This document shows positions 1 to 8,797 of a stretch of 64,000 nucleotides of DNA, one piece after another. The notes beneath the pieces were generated by a model, which was not told where the DNA came from, ran no database searches, and saw only the letters and a list, made by a program, of their open reading frames with translations. The DNA comes from Sutcliffiella cohnii (GTDB lineage Bacteria > Bacillota > Bacilli > Bacillales > Bacillaceae_I), in contig NZ_CP018866.1 of assembly GCF_002250055.1 (NCBI RefSeq), forward strand, positions 1,480,501-1,544,500. The letters run 5' to 3'. Both the position numbers and the translations under genes were made by a program. Each line of letters starts with the position of its first letter. Position 1 is the stretch's first letter.

Positions 1-144
1 GAGGAAGAAGGAAAAACACTATTAGGAGATGCTATATCATTATTAGAGACAAAAATACTAGTTATTCAAGAAGGAAACGAAATCATAAATAGATATTCCC
101 GTTATTCTATTCAAGATATGGAGATAACTTTGGAGGAGAATTAA
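1..144 (+). CDS. jetA: C-terminal end of Wadjet JetA-like protein (partial)
   Basis: Frame 1 is open from the first base to a TAA at 142-144, giving the last 47 residues of a protein that begins outside the window. The tail is acidic and ends in ITLEEN. The stop codon directly abuts the ATG of the next gene, so it belongs to the same operon as the JetB-like and JetC-like genes. In Wadjet operons the gene before jetB is jetA, a kleisin-like subunit that bridges the SMC heads. The identity therefore rests on position; the visible tail is too short for recognition. Confidence 0.55.
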   Translation, partial: EEEGKTLLGDAISLLETKILVIQEGNEIINRYSRYSIQDMEITLEEN

Positions 145-885
145 ATGAATTACTCTGAACAAAAAATCATTAAAGCCTTTCAATTATATACAAAGCTTGC
201 TAGAGATGGAGTGGCAGATCGTGAAGCAGTGCAACTATACCGAGCAGATGATGAAATTCGTGGACTGCTTGAGATGTTTAGCCAGGAAGTAGATGCGGTA
301 GTGATATCTACAAGTGAACAACTTTTCTTAGTTCCTAAAACGAAGCTCTCTTTTTTTCATGTAAGCAACGACTGGATCAAAAAGAATTTTTTACGCTCTA
401 GTTCCACTAATGGTGATATATACTTACTTTATTTTTCCACAATTATTCTATTCGGTAGCTTTTACGACACGTATCAAAGTAATGAGCCGACAAGACAATT
501 TATTCGACTTGATGAGTGGATTCGATTTATTCAAGAGCGAATTGACCAATTAAAATCTCATGATGAGGAAGAGTTAAAAGAAGTAGAAAAAGAGTTTTCC
601 TATAATTGGAGATTGATTATCGAAAAATGGGACGATATGGATGATATTAAAGAAACAGTTAAAAAACAGAGCGGAAATACGATAAGCCGTCTAAGCTTTA
701 TCGATACAGTAAAAAGGTTTTTACTCTCTCAACAACTAATACAGGAAATTGGAAACGATGAAATAACGTTAACGGAAAAGGCGAAAACGATTATTCAGAG
801 ATTTTTCATGGAAATAGAATATAACAAAGGAATATTGGAGTTCATATACGGATTTGATCGGAGGGATGAACGTGCCAGCCATTAG
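145..885 (+). CDS. jetB: Wadjet JetB-like protein (DUF6063-like)
   Basis: 246 aa, starting at ATG 145 directly after the upstream stop, with GGAGGAG at 132-138 as ribosome binding site. It is mostly helical and has winged-helix-like character in the C-terminal third (around SRLSFIDTVKRFLLSQQL). In Wadjet complexes JetB is the MukE-like KITE subunit that binds the kleisin JetA and helps the SMC JetC extrude and recognise small circular DNA such as plasmids. The next gene overlaps its end by about 20 bases, as expected for co-translated subunits. The size and position fit the type III JetB family annotated as DUF6063. I recognise the family by context and general character, so the type assignment is an inference. 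Confidence 0.65.
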   Translation: MNYSEQKIIKAFQLYTKLARDGVADREAVQLYRADDEIRGLLEMFSQEVDAVVISTSEQLFLVPKTKLSFFHVSNDWIKKNFLRSSSTNGDIYLLYFSTIILFGSFYDTYQSNEPTRQFIRLDEWIRFIQERIDQLKSHDEEELKEVEKEFSYNWRLIIEKWDDMDDIKETVKKQSGNTISRLSFIDTVKRFLLSQQLIQEIGNDEITLTEKAKTIIQRFFMEIEYNKGILEFIYGFDRRDERASH

Positions 886-3800
886 TAAAATTAGATTAAC
901 TAATGTTGTTTACGAAGAAGGTAATAAGAGATATAATGATGAGCTTTTTTTATTTGAAGGACATAACGGTGCCATTTTACTTGAAAACGGTGGCGGGAAA
1001 ACAGTGCTCATTCAAACGGCATTGCAGGCCATTTTACCTCATGTTGATTTAGCAGATCGGAAAATTAAAAATACACTCCAGCTTGAAAACGCCCCTGCAC
1101 ATATTGCAATTGAATGGATTATGAATGATCAACCACGTCGGTACGTTGTGACAGCCGTAACGTTATTTATGACGAAGAACGGTTTAGACTCTTATCGATA
1201 TGTGTACGAATATGATGGGAATGATCCACACGGAATAGAAGGTATTCCTTTCGTTCGTGGTGGAAAAGACGGAAAGAGAACGGCCGATCGTGGGGAAATG
1301 CTAGATTATTATAGTGGTATGCGTGAACGTTCATTTATGGCACGTACATTTCCTACTATTAAAGAATATAAAACGTTTATCGAAGAACAGTACCACATTA
1401 TTTCAAGCGAATGGGAAAGTATCGTGAAAATTAATAGCTCGGAAGGTGGGGTAGAGGCATTTTTTGACGACTGTAAAACGACGAATCAATTATTTGATCG
1501 ACTCCTTATTCCAACGGTAGAACGTTCTATAAATGGTCATGAAGAAAATATGTTTGCTGACTTATTTGAAAAGCAGCATACGAGTTTTAAAAACTATAAA
1601 AAATTAAAAGAAACATTGGAAGAAAATAAACAAATTCAGAGCGAACTGGAAGAGTATGTATCTGTTTATGAAAAATTACATCAACGAGAAAAAGAATATG
1701 AAAAAGCTAAACAGCGCACGAAAGGTACATGGACGGTAACAATAGAACAACAAACGAAAGCCACCGTTGAACACGCCGAAGTATTAACGAAACTAGAGGA
1801 ATGGAATACTTCCGAAACTTTTTATCAAGTAAAGTCTGCCTCGTATGAAATTTTAATAGAAGAACTAACGTTAAAACGCCTGGAAGAGGAGTTAAAGGAA
1901 GTGTTAGGCGATCGAAATAAAAAGGAAGAAGAACTCCATACGAATAAAAGGGAATATTTTTCCTTGAAATTGTCTGACTTAAAAGCAAGGCGTAAGGAAA
2001 AGCAAGATTCATTAAAGCATATAGAAGAGGAGCTTGCTTCGTTTGAACAAACGGATGAAGTAAATGACTTTGAAGAAAAACTTGAAATAGCAAGACAAGA
2101 GTTGCGCGGTTTTTATATGGAAGAGGAAGAACGATTAGAAAACCAACGGAAAAATGTTTCATTAGAGCTAAACCCTATAATAAATAAACTAGAAGGGGAA
2201 ATAGGAAGGAAGCAAGAAATAGAGCATAAGGAAAGAGATGCACTAAATTTAATTTCTAGTTTACAAAGTAAAATAGAAACGAGAACAAACGATTTACAAC
2301 GTTTAAAGAATCAGCTTCTTGCCAATCCGACACAGGAAGATATGAAGGAGGAAATGGAAAAATGGACGAAGCGTCAACAATATCTTGATGACGAAATTAT
2401 TTCTTTCATAAAGCAAGAAAAAGAAAAAATGGGAGAGATAAAGGTATTAACGAAGAAGCTAGAAGAGAATCAGCTTGAAAAATCTAGAGTGGAAAATAAG
2501 CAAAATAATGTAAACTATCAACTAGATCAATTTATAGAAGAACAAAAACATGTGATAAAGCTGCTTAGTTCCCTACGTCCCCAATGGGCATCAATCGAAA
2601 AAATTCATTTACAAGAGGAAGCAATTAGGACAAGGTTAGAGGATGAAATAACAAAGCGAAAAAAGGAACGAGATCAACTATTATACCGCGAGCGAATCGC
2701 TTACCGTTATGTGGATGATTATGATAGACAAGATCAATTTTTCGGGGATGCTTTTTTAGAAGAAAAAGTTCAAAGCTGGAAAAATCAATTTGATTATGTT
2801 GTCACTGGTGTTGAATACGTACAATCAATGAACGAAAAGGATAGAGAAAAGTATAAACAATATCCATTATGGCCACTTACTTTAGTAACGACAAACAAAT
2901 CGAAGGAAGCTTTAATAGGAAAAATAAGGAGCATATCCGATCAATTGCAGTTCCCTATTGTTGTCATAACTACGGAAGAAGCAGTTGAAGTTCAGGAGGA
3001 GTCTGCTAACTATTGGGTTTCTCCTAGCCATTGGGGAGAAAATATTGAACTTAGCACATTTACTAATTGGAAAAAGGAAATAAAGAAAAGTGCATTCGAA
3101 ACAACCGCTATTAGAGAGTTAAAAGAACAAGAGATAAAAGTTTGGGAAGAATGCCTACATGAATTAACAAAATTTCTAGAAGTAAATCCGTATAAGAAAA
3201 TCTTTACGTTAGAAGAAGAAAAAAACAAGCTATCAAACCTTCTTCAAGAACTAGCAATTATGATACAAAAAGTTAGAACAACTATTGCGGAGCACCAATC
3301 TGCTATTACTGTTTTCCAAACAACTATCAACAATTATCGGGATGAAAAACAAGGGCTTGGGGAAAAAATTTCCAAAGCGATGGATTATTTACATTATGAA
3401 CGCGAGCTTGAAGAAGACAGCGAGCGTAAGCAGCTTGCAGAAAAAAATCTTCAACATTTACAGAAAGATTTGACGAATTGTATGAGGCTCATCGAAGATT
3501 TCGAGAATCAAAAAAGAGAGCTTCAAGATCGAAAGAATCAATTGGGAAATGAGTTAATTTTATTAAAAAGAGAAGAGGCATATCCATCTGTTCAATCTTT
3601 CACCCCGATTTTTACAGGTAAAAGTAAGCAAGTTCTTTTAGATAAAATCCAAGATTTAAAGTTTTCTCTAGAAAAAATTAATCGAACTAAAGGGGAGTGG
3701 ATTGCAAAAAGAGAAGGTGTGCTCGAATTTCTCCAGTCCAACAATGACCAAATCAATGATTTACTAAAAGAACAGCAAAATTTAGATGAAGACATGCTAT

Positions 3801-5284
3801 TTCCTGGGGACGGTAAGCAAAGGATGAGTATTCTTTTCGGGAAAATAGAAGCTTTGAAGGTAGAGCTTGAAAACGCCAATCGTAAAGTTCAGGAAAAAGC
3901 ATCGGAAAAAGATAAGCAACTTGGGCTATTGAGTAATAGGCTACTTCAATTTAAAAAAGACTACCCTTCCTACGAGATAGTGGAATTTGCAGAAGGCGTA
4001 GAAAAGCTACAAAGTAAATTATTGCAGGAACAACAACATTTAAAGGAACGAAAATCTTTCCTCGATCAAGAGAAAGCTAGAATGGAAAAGCAAGTAAAAG
4101 AATTACAAGAAGCAAAGTATAGTCTGGATCTTTTTATAGAAGGACACCATTTTAATGCACCTGACGTCGAAGCAGTTCGATTAAACGACGAAGAATTGAA
4201 CGACTTCACCTATAGCCGAAAAAAATTCATAAAGGCAATAACAGATCAATTGAGATTAGGCAAGGCAGCAGTGGAAAATGAGAAAGAAACAGTTGCACGA
4301 GCAAAACGTAAATTTAGAGAGTTTTGTAATACAGAAATCTCAGATGTAAAACTCCGTCAAATGGCTTTAACAGGTATTGAAGTGAAACAATCATATGATG
4401 ATATTCTTGAATTCAAAAGAAATATGCTGCAACGGATAGAAAGAGTAACAGTTTATGCAAATGAACATATTCGCCAAAGTGATGAAGATATGCAATTGTT
4501 CGTCACACAAATTCATACACATTTGCTTACACTTACAGAAGAGCTTAAGCAAATTCCGAAAAAAACGAAAGTGAAAATAGTTAATGATTGGAAGCAGATT
4601 TTTAACTTTAATATACCTGAATGGGACGAGGAAATTGGAAAAACAAGAATCCTAGACTATATTGAGTGGATACTTCAGCAGCTAGAGTCAGATCGTTTTT
4701 ATAATGATCAAGGGGAAGAGGACGCAGCAAAAATTCGAAAAGATATTGAAATGTGGCTACAGTCCAAGCAATTACTCCAAATCGTTATGAATAATGAAGT
4801 GATGAAGGTTAGTTGTCGCAAAGTAACGAATGACAATAAAGTGACGACACGCTCATACTCTTGGGAGCAAAGTAATGTATGGTCAGGTGGAGAAAAATGG
4901 AGTAAAAATATGACTTTGTTCCTTGGAATTTTAAATTATGTAGCAGAAAAGAGACAGCATATCCAATCGAACATGAAGCGGCACCGAGCAGTCATTTTAG
5001 ATAACCCATTCGGTAAAGCATCCAGTGACCACGTCTTGAGTCCGGTTTTCTTCATCGCAGAGCAATTAGGATTTCAAATTATCGCTCTAACAGCACATGC
5101 AGAGGGTAAATTCCTTCAAGACTACTTCCCAATTATATATAGTTGCAGATTGAGAGCATCTACAGATTCATCAAAAAAAGTCATGACGAAAGAAAAATGG
5201 CTCCATCATGCTTACTTCCAAGACCACGAACCGGTAGCAATGGAACGATTAGGGGAAGTGGAACAGATGAGTTTGTTTGAGTAG
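866..5284 (+). CDS. jetC: Wadjet JetC-like SMC ATPase
   Basis: About 1472 aa. The Walker A motif LLENGGGKT lies at residues 38-46. Long charged coiled coils (about 230-600 and 770-1230) flank a globular hinge-like part near 620-740. The ABC signature WSGGEKW is near 1338, the Walker B segment VILDNPFGKAS near 1376, and a histidine switch follows in LTAHAE. This is the SMC/MukB/Rad50 layout; JetC is the motor that extrudes DNA loops so that circular plasmids can be cleaved. ATG 866 sits right behind GGAGGG, so GTG 872, with better spacing, is an alternative start. Either start overlaps jetB. The gene is intact, but the usual jetD nuclease gene does not follow. Confidence 0.8.
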   Translation: MNVPAISKIRLTNVVYEEGNKRYNDELFLFEGHNGAILLENGGGKTVLIQTALQAILPHVDLADRKIKNTLQLENAPAHIAIEWIMNDQPRRYVVTAVTLFMTKNGLDSYRYVYEYDGNDPHGIEGIPFVRGGKDGKRTADRGEMLDYYSGMRERSFMARTFPTIKEYKTFIEEQYHIISSEWESIVKINSSEGGVEAFFDDCKTTNQLFDRLLIPTVERSINGHEENMFADLFEKQHTSFKNYKKLKETLEENKQIQSELEEYVSVYEKLHQREKEYEKAKQRTKGTWTVTIEQQTKATVEHAEVLTKLEEWNTSETFYQVKSASYEILIEELTLKRLEEELKEVLGDRNKKEEELHTNKREYFSLKLSDLKARRKEKQDSLKHIEEELASFEQTDEVNDFEEKLEIARQELRGFYMEEEERLENQRKNVSLELNPIINKLEGEIGRKQEIEHKERDALNLISSLQSKIETRTNDLQRLKNQLLANPTQEDMKEEMEKWTKRQQYLDDEIISFIKQEKEKMGEIKVLTKKLEENQLEKSRVENKQNNVNYQLDQFIEEQKHVIKLLSSLRPQWASIEKIHLQEEAIRTRLEDEITKRKKERDQLLYRERIAYRYVDDYDRQDQFFGDAFLEEKVQSWKNQFDYVVTGVEYVQSMNEKDREKYKQYPLWPLTLVTTNKSKEALIGKIRSISDQLQFPIVVITTEEAVEVQEESANYWVSPSHWGENIELSTFTNWKKEIKKSAFETTAIRELKEQEIKVWEECLHELTKFLEVNPYKKIFTLEEEKNKLSNLLQELAIMIQKVRTTIAEHQSAITVFQTTINNYRDEKQGLGEKISKAMDYLHYERELEEDSERKQLAEKNLQHLQKDLTNCMRLIEDFENQKRELQDRKNQLGNELILLKREEAYPSVQSFTPIFTGKSKQVLLDKIQDLKFSLEKINRTKGEWIAKREGVLEFLQSNNDQINDLLKEQQNLDEDMLFPGDGKQRMSILFGKIEALKVELENANRKVQEKASEKDKQLGLLSNRLLQFKKDYPSYEIVEFAEGVEKLQSKLLQEQQHLKERKSFLDQEKARMEKQVKELQEAKYSLDLFIEGHHFNAPDVEAVRLNDEELNDFTYSRKKFIKAITDQLRLGKAAVENEKETVARAKRKFREFCNTEISDVKLRQMALTGIEVKQSYDDILEFKRNMLQRIERVTVYANEHIRQSDEDMQLFVTQIHTHLLTLTEELKQIPKKTKVKIVNDWKQIFNFNIPEWDEEIGKTRILDYIEWILQQLESDRFYNDQGEEDAAKIRKDIEMWLQSKQLLQIVMNNEVMKVSCRKVTNDNKVTTRSYSWEQSNVWSGGEKWSKNMTLFLGILNYVAEKRQHIQSNMKRHRAVILDNPFGKASSDHVLSPVFFIAEQLGFQIIALTAHAEGKFLQDYFPIIYSCRLRASTDSSKKVMTKEKWLHHAYFQDHEPVAMERLGEVEQMSLFE

Positions 5285-5337
5285 ACTTCTAATTTAAAAG
5301 AAATTTATTATGTTACAGTAGAAATTGCAATAAATAG

Positions 5338-5685
5338 AGAAGAGGACGAGATATTACAGCCACTAGATATGAGGAATTACCTTTTAATCTAGGTTATGAT
5401 AGAAAATGGATATTTCAATGTAAAAAATGGAAAAGAATGCCTAGTAGTACCGTATTATATAATGAAATATCAACAGCGGCTCAGCATCAACCGGATTTTT
5501 GGGTATTAGTAATACCACTTAATCCTACACCAAATCAATTAGATTTCCTAAATAGTATAGAAAAAAGTTAACCTTTTAAAATAATCTTGTTTCCTCTTTC
5601 AGTAATTGAAGAGATAATTTATCACATTCCAGAGACCAAAAGTATTTTAATTCGTGGTTTACTACCTAATGGGAGTGAAGAATGA
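5338..5685 (+). pseudogene. Remnant of a restriction-endonuclease-fold gene, N-terminally truncated with an in-frame stop
   Basis: One reading frame from 5338 to TGA 5683-5685 encodes protein-like sequence interrupted only by TAA at 5569-5571. It begins GRDITATRYEELPFNLGYD and continues with WIFQCKKWKRMPSS, ISTAAQHQPDFWVLVIPL and, after the stop, PFKIILFPLSVIEEI. The GRD followed about 20 residues later by QCK resembles the D...(E/Q)xK active site of Mrr-type PD-(D/E)xK nucleases. The frame has a stop immediately upstream, so the N-terminal part is missing. The TAA sits where a tyrosine codon (TAT/TAC) would read through. The final TGA overlaps the ATG of the next gene, so the two were probably translated together. 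Confidence 0.6.
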
Positions 5686-6197
5686 TGTACCAACTTATGT
5701 ATGATGAAGTCAATGAGAAGTTAATACAAATTAACCCAAGTGGAGAGAGTACTATCATTACAGAAGACTTTCCTTCTAAACCCGAAGTATCTCCTGACAA
5801 AAAGAAAGCAATTTATATTTCGCCTTTAGAATGGGAGAGATCGGGAAGTCTTTATATGTATGATATGGAAAGTGGATACATTCAAGAAGTTATTTCTCCT
5901 GATAAAGATGGCAACATTCCTAAATATGCTGTTTGGCTTAATAAAAAGACGATTGCACTTATTAAAGGTTATGGGGACGGGACTGTTGGAATTGGCGGCA
6001 ATGTGTTTATTTATGATATTGAAAAGCAGCAATTAACTCAGATTACCCATTTTTCTAGTAGAATACAAATTACAAAATTACTTGTAAAGGGAAAATTACT
6101 TATCTTAAGAGGTATTAGATATACGGATGATAATTTTTCAGCTTTTAAGGAATATGAAGAAGAAATGCTTATCGATGAAGTATTAATTGATAAATGA
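5682..6197 (+). CDS. TolB/beta-propeller-like hypothetical protein
   Basis: 171 aa with no signal peptide or membrane segment. It has repeated blade-like strands: SPDKKKAIYISPLEWE, GSLYMYDMESG, VWLNKKTIALIKG, GNVFIYDIEKQQLTQIT. Such YxYD-x-E/K-SG units are typical of TolB/WD40-type propellers and of the small DUF4652 family in Bacillus; I lean to the latter without certainty. At 171 residues it can form only part of a propeller. The start ATG overlaps the stop of the nuclease remnant (ATGA arrangement), so it may be the surviving partner of that broken gene. Function unknown. Confidence 0.6.
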   Translation: MMYQLMYDEVNEKLIQINPSGESTIITEDFPSKPEVSPDKKKAIYISPLEWERSGSLYMYDMESGYIQEVISPDKDGNIPKYAVWLNKKTIALIKGYGDGTVGIGGNVFIYDIEKQQLTQITHFSSRIQITKLLVKGKLLILRGIRYTDDNFSAFKEYEEEMLIDEVLIDK

Positions 6198-6250
6198 GTA
6201 AAAAATGAATGTTTTTTCAATCTATCTGAAAAAAGGGCTGTCCAAGTTGA

Positions 6251-6330
6251 ACGAGGGGACAGGATTATGCACACATTTGTTAAAGGTTATGTAAAAAAAT
6301 GGATGAATAACTCTCCTGTCCCATGTCCCG
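6251..6330 (+). repeat. Dispersed palindromic element, copy 1
   Basis: Begins ACGAGGGGACAGGA, has CACACATTTGTTAA in its left arm, and ends CTCCTGTCCCATGTCCCG. Outer arms GGGACAGGA and TCCTGTCCC are inverted; the inner arms are less well preserved than in the other copies. Same orientation as the copies near 6.6, 17.7, 23.9, 28.2, 30.3 and 32.6 kb. It lies just beyond the 3' end of the atoE remnant. Confidence 0.8.
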
Positions 6331-6337
6331 TTGTAGG

Positions 6338-6630
6338 TTAAAATAACATTGGAATAAAAGTTACGCCTATTGTAGAGATAATAAATAGAATAATCATGGA
6401 AACTAAACAATAACCCCAAATATCTTTTAAACTGAGTCCAGATAACCCTAGTGCAGGTAATACAAAAAATGGTTGCATTAAGTTTGTAACAATGTCTCCG
6501 ATTGAAACGGAATTAATTGCTACTGAAACAGGAATTCCTAGTGTCTGAGCTGCATCAATCATGATTGGTCCTTGGACTTGCCATTGTCCCCCTGCGGATG
6601 GAACAAAAACATTTACAATAGATGCCTGAA
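6338..6630 (-). pseudogene. C-terminal remnant of a short-chain fatty acid transporter (AtoE-like)
   Basis: On the minus strand about 97 residues read VNVFVPSAGGQWQVQGPIMI, then an ALPALGLSGL-like region and a final membrane segment, ending in TAA at 6338. The VPSxGGQWxVQGP signature and the following QPF..LPAL stretch are characteristic of the C-terminus of the AtoE/TIGR00366 family of short-chain fatty acid carriers, whose members are about 440-460 aa. The upstream three quarters is absent: coding similarity stops where the next palindromic element begins at about 6631. It has no start or ribosome binding site of its own, so it is a dead fragment held between two repeats. Confidence 0.75.
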
Positions 6631-6714
6631 CAAGGGGACAGGAAAATCGTGCACACATTTGTTAACAGTAATGTCAAAAAATGTGTGGATGACTTTCCTG
6701 TCCCCATGTCCCAT
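6631..6714 (+). repeat. Dispersed palindromic element, copy 2
   Basis: Runs from CAAGGGGACAGGA to CTTTCCTGTCCCCATGTCCC. Outer arms GGGGACAGGA/TTTCCTGTCCCC pair over about 10 bp, and inner arms CACACATT and AATGTGTG pair over 8 bp around a TTAACAGTAATG loop. It truncates the 5' side of the atoE remnant. Confidence 0.85.
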
Positions 6715-6863
6715 CTGCCTACGCCTAAACTGTTCATAAAGGTGAAAAAAACAGATTTATGTCGAAGAAAAACTGGTTGCTTTTTTAGGGCTAATCATTG
6801 ACAAGTTTAAATATTTAGACTATTCTAACATTACAAGTTTTGCTTCTTTTTTTTAAAACTGAT

Positions 6864-6877
6864 TGTAAGCGCTTTAT
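6864..6877 (+). promoter_or_regulatory. Candidate cre (CcpA) site upstream of frlR
   Basis: TGTAAGCGCTTTAT resembles the catabolite-responsive element consensus TGWAANCGNTNWCA with two mismatches at the 3' end. A CcpA site upstream of a sugar-amine catabolic locus would give glucose repression. This is inferred from sequence likeness only. Confidence 0.4.
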
Positions 6878-6930
6878 AAATATGTCAATTTCATAATCTG
6901 CTTGCTTCCTAATTTTTTATTACTTTTACT

Positions 6931-6952
6931 AAAAATGGTATATACCATTTTT
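6931..6952 (+). promoter_or_regulatory. FrlR-type operator 1
   Basis: A perfect 22-bp palindrome centred on TGGTATATACCA and flanked by A5/T5. The same core recurs at 7801-7820 and 11922-11933 in front of frlD and frlC, and nowhere else that I noticed. The adjacent gene encodes a GntR/HutC-type repressor, whose operators are short palindromes of this kind, so this is the likely autoregulatory site. A TATAAT hexamer lies downstream at 6991-6996. Confidence 0.75.
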
Positions 6953-7035
6953 AGAGGAGAATATTGTTAAAGTAATGCTTACATTTCATATATAATGAAA
7001 GTAAGATTACTTTAAGAAAGTGAGAGAACCTTACC

Positions 7036-7770
7036 ATGAGCAGGTTAGAAAATCAAGAATCAATCCCTTTTTATAAACAACTGAAAGAAAAGATTATGGA
7101 GGATATTGAAGTAGGTAAATTAAAACATGGAGATAAGCTTCCCTCTGAACGAGATCTTGCTTTACAGTATGGAATTAGTAGAATGACTGCAAGACACACG
7201 CTATCGATTTTAGAGAGAGAAGGACTCGTTGAGCGCAGAGTGGGTGCTGGAACATTTGTTTCAAACAATAAGATTCAAATGGATTTTATCACCTTTAACA
7301 GTTTTACGAATGACATGCTGGGTAAAGGGCTGACTCCAAGTACACAAGTACTTTCTATCGGTCATATGGAAGCGACTCCTTTTTTAGCAGAGAGACTGCA
7401 GATCCCTGTTGGGGAAAATATGTTCACTGTTAAAAGATTGCGACTAGTAGATGAAAGGCCCATTGCCATTGAAGAGTCATTTATTCCTGAACGATATTGT
7501 AGAAATATTGAGGAGCATATCACAGATAATACATCGTTATACCAAATATTAGAAAGTGTTTATGGGATTGTGCTTGTAAAAGCAAAAGAGTATTTGAGAG
7601 TAACTTTCTCTGAAGAAAATGAAAGCAAATTACTCAGAATCCGTACAGAGAGTCCTTGTATTTTTCGGGAGGCAGTTGCATTTGACCGTAATAACAAGGA
7701 AATCGAGTTTTCTACCTCGTTAACTAGAAGTGATATCGTAAAGTTTTATTCGGAGCTTAACCTAAAATGA
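7036..7770 (+). CDS. frlR: GntR/HutC-family transcriptional regulator (FrlR-like)
   Basis: 244 aa. The N-terminal winged helix (about 8-75) carries the GntR hallmark: PFYKQLKEKI, GDKLPSERDLA, ISRMTARHTL, EGLVERRVGAGTFV. Residues 90-240 form a UTRA ligand domain (VKRLRLVDERPIAIEESFIP, then EIEFSTSLTRSDIVKFY). This architecture matches B. subtilis FrlR, which represses fructosamine genes and is released by the phosphorylated sugar amine. It stands first in the frl locus, with palindromic operators on both sides, and its stop codon falls within a terminator-like hairpin (7760-7788). The ribosome binding site is weak (AAGAAAGTGAG). Confidence 0.85.
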   Translation: MSRLENQESIPFYKQLKEKIMEDIEVGKLKHGDKLPSERDLALQYGISRMTARHTLSILEREGLVERRVGAGTFVSNNKIQMDFITFNSFTNDMLGKGLTPSTQVLSIGHMEATPFLAERLQIPVGENMFTVKRLRLVDERPIAIEESFIPERYCRNIEEHITDNTSLYQILESVYGIVLVKAKEYLRVTFSEENESKLLRIRTESPCIFREAVAFDRNNKEIEFSTSLTRSDIVKFYSELNLK

Positions 7771-7795
7771 TTGTTTTTCATTTTAGGTATTTTCT
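7760..7795 (+). terminator. Hairpin at the end of frlR
   Basis: ACCTAAAATGA (7760-7770) and TCATTTTAGGT (7778-7788) form a perfect 11-bp stem with a 7-nt loop, followed by ATTTTC. The left arm includes the frlR stop codon. It probably separates frlR transcription from the operator-controlled frlD promoter just downstream. Confidence 0.6.
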
Positions 7796-7800
7796 TACAT

Positions 7801-7820
7801 AAAATGGTATATACCATTTT
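7801..7820 (+). promoter_or_regulatory. FrlR-type operator 2 (frlD promoter)
   Basis: A perfect 20-bp palindrome with the core TGGTATATACCA, 24 bases before the first plausible frlD start. It is placed where bound repressor would block transcription of frlD and the genes behind it. Confidence 0.75.
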
Positions 7821-7843
7821 AGATAATCTTTAAAGGAGTGGTA

Positions 7844-8689
7844 ATGATGAGGGTAATCGGAGTGGGAGACAATGTAGTTGATAAATATGTTCATAAGCAA
7901 ACGATGTACCCAGGTGGAAATGCATTGAATTTTAGTGTGTATGCGAAACAGCTTGGTAATGAAGCTGCGTACCTAGGCGTCTTTGGAAATGATAAAGCAG
8001 CAAGTCACATCATTAAAACATTGAAGAGCTTGGAAATTGATATCACACATTGTCGTCAACATTCAGGGGAAAATGGGTATGCGGCAGTAGATTTAGTGGA
8101 TGGTGATCGAGTATTTATAGGAGGAAATGAGGGCGGTGTCCAAAAGGAGCATCCAATTATTCTTACAAAAGATGATTTAGAATATATCCAAACCTTTGAA
8201 ATAGCTCATAGCTCTATTTACAGTGATATGGACTCAGAACTACATAAGATTAAAGAAACGAAAACTCTCCTATCCTATGATTTTTCAAGTGATTATACAG
8301 ATGAGAAATTGCGTGATGTTTGCAAACATGTTGATATTAGCCTTTTATCTTGTGGACAGTTATCAGATGAGGAAGCTATTAACCTAGTAAAGCAAGTTCA
8401 TTCTTATGGAAGTAGTTTGGTTATTGGGACGATGGGCTCTCGAGGTGCTATGGTGTACGATGGTGACCAATTGTACCGCCAGGAGCCGCATTTTGTAAAA
8501 CCTGTTGACACATTAGGAGCAGGAGATTCATTTTTCACCGCATTTATCCTTCATTATATAGAAGGTAAAAAGAACAAAATCTATGAATCACATGGTGAGT
8601 TACTAAGAGAGAGCTTACGTAAAGGAGCTGAAATTGCAGCAAAAACCTGTCTTGTTGATGGCGCATTTGGCTATGGGATTTCTTTTTAA
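7844..8689 (+). CDS. frlD: Fructoselysine 6-kinase-like PfkB sugar kinase
   Basis: 281 aa ribokinase/PfkB-family kinase. N-terminal VGDNVVDKYVHKQTMYPGGN is the FrlD-type substrate motif, and DTLGAGDSF near residue 222 is the PfkB signature 2 with the catalytic aspartate and anion hole. In B. subtilis FrlD phosphorylates amine-linked fructose (Amadori products such as fructoselysine) at C6, supplying the substrate for the FrlB deglycase encoded downstream. ATG 7844 or 7847 fits the AAAGGAG at 7832-7838; the GTG at 7838 overlaps that site and is unlikely. First gene after operator 2. Confidence 0.88.
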   Translation: MMRVIGVGDNVVDKYVHKQTMYPGGNALNFSVYAKQLGNEAAYLGVFGNDKAASHIIKTLKSLEIDITHCRQHSGENGYAAVDLVDGDRVFIGGNEGGVQKEHPIILTKDDLEYIQTFEIAHSSIYSDMDSELHKIKETKTLLSYDFSSDYTDEKLRDVCKHVDISLLSCGQLSDEEAINLVKQVHSYGSSLVIGTMGSRGAMVYDGDQLYRQEPHFVKPVDTLGAGDSFFTAFILHYIEGKKNKIYESHGELLRESLRKGAEIAAKTCLVDGAFGYGISF

Positions 8690-8797
8690 ATTTTTATAAA
8701 GAAAGAGTAAAAATATGAAACTTATTTGGAGGTGGTTATCGGAAAAATGATTAAATAGAAAGACTGGTATTTTTCAAAAAATAAGGAGGGTTAATGA

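Noticed and set aside
1707..2162. 151-codon minus-strand open frame inside jetC
   Set aside because: It is the antisense shadow of a coiled-coil coding region; the leucine/phenylalanine-rich translation is the usual reverse of Glu/Lys codons.
6555..6737. Short open frames over the palindromic repeats (also 6222-6419, 32452-32709)
   Set aside because: They are the same chance frame created by each repeat copy (MGTGKSxTHFLT-type sequence), not genes.
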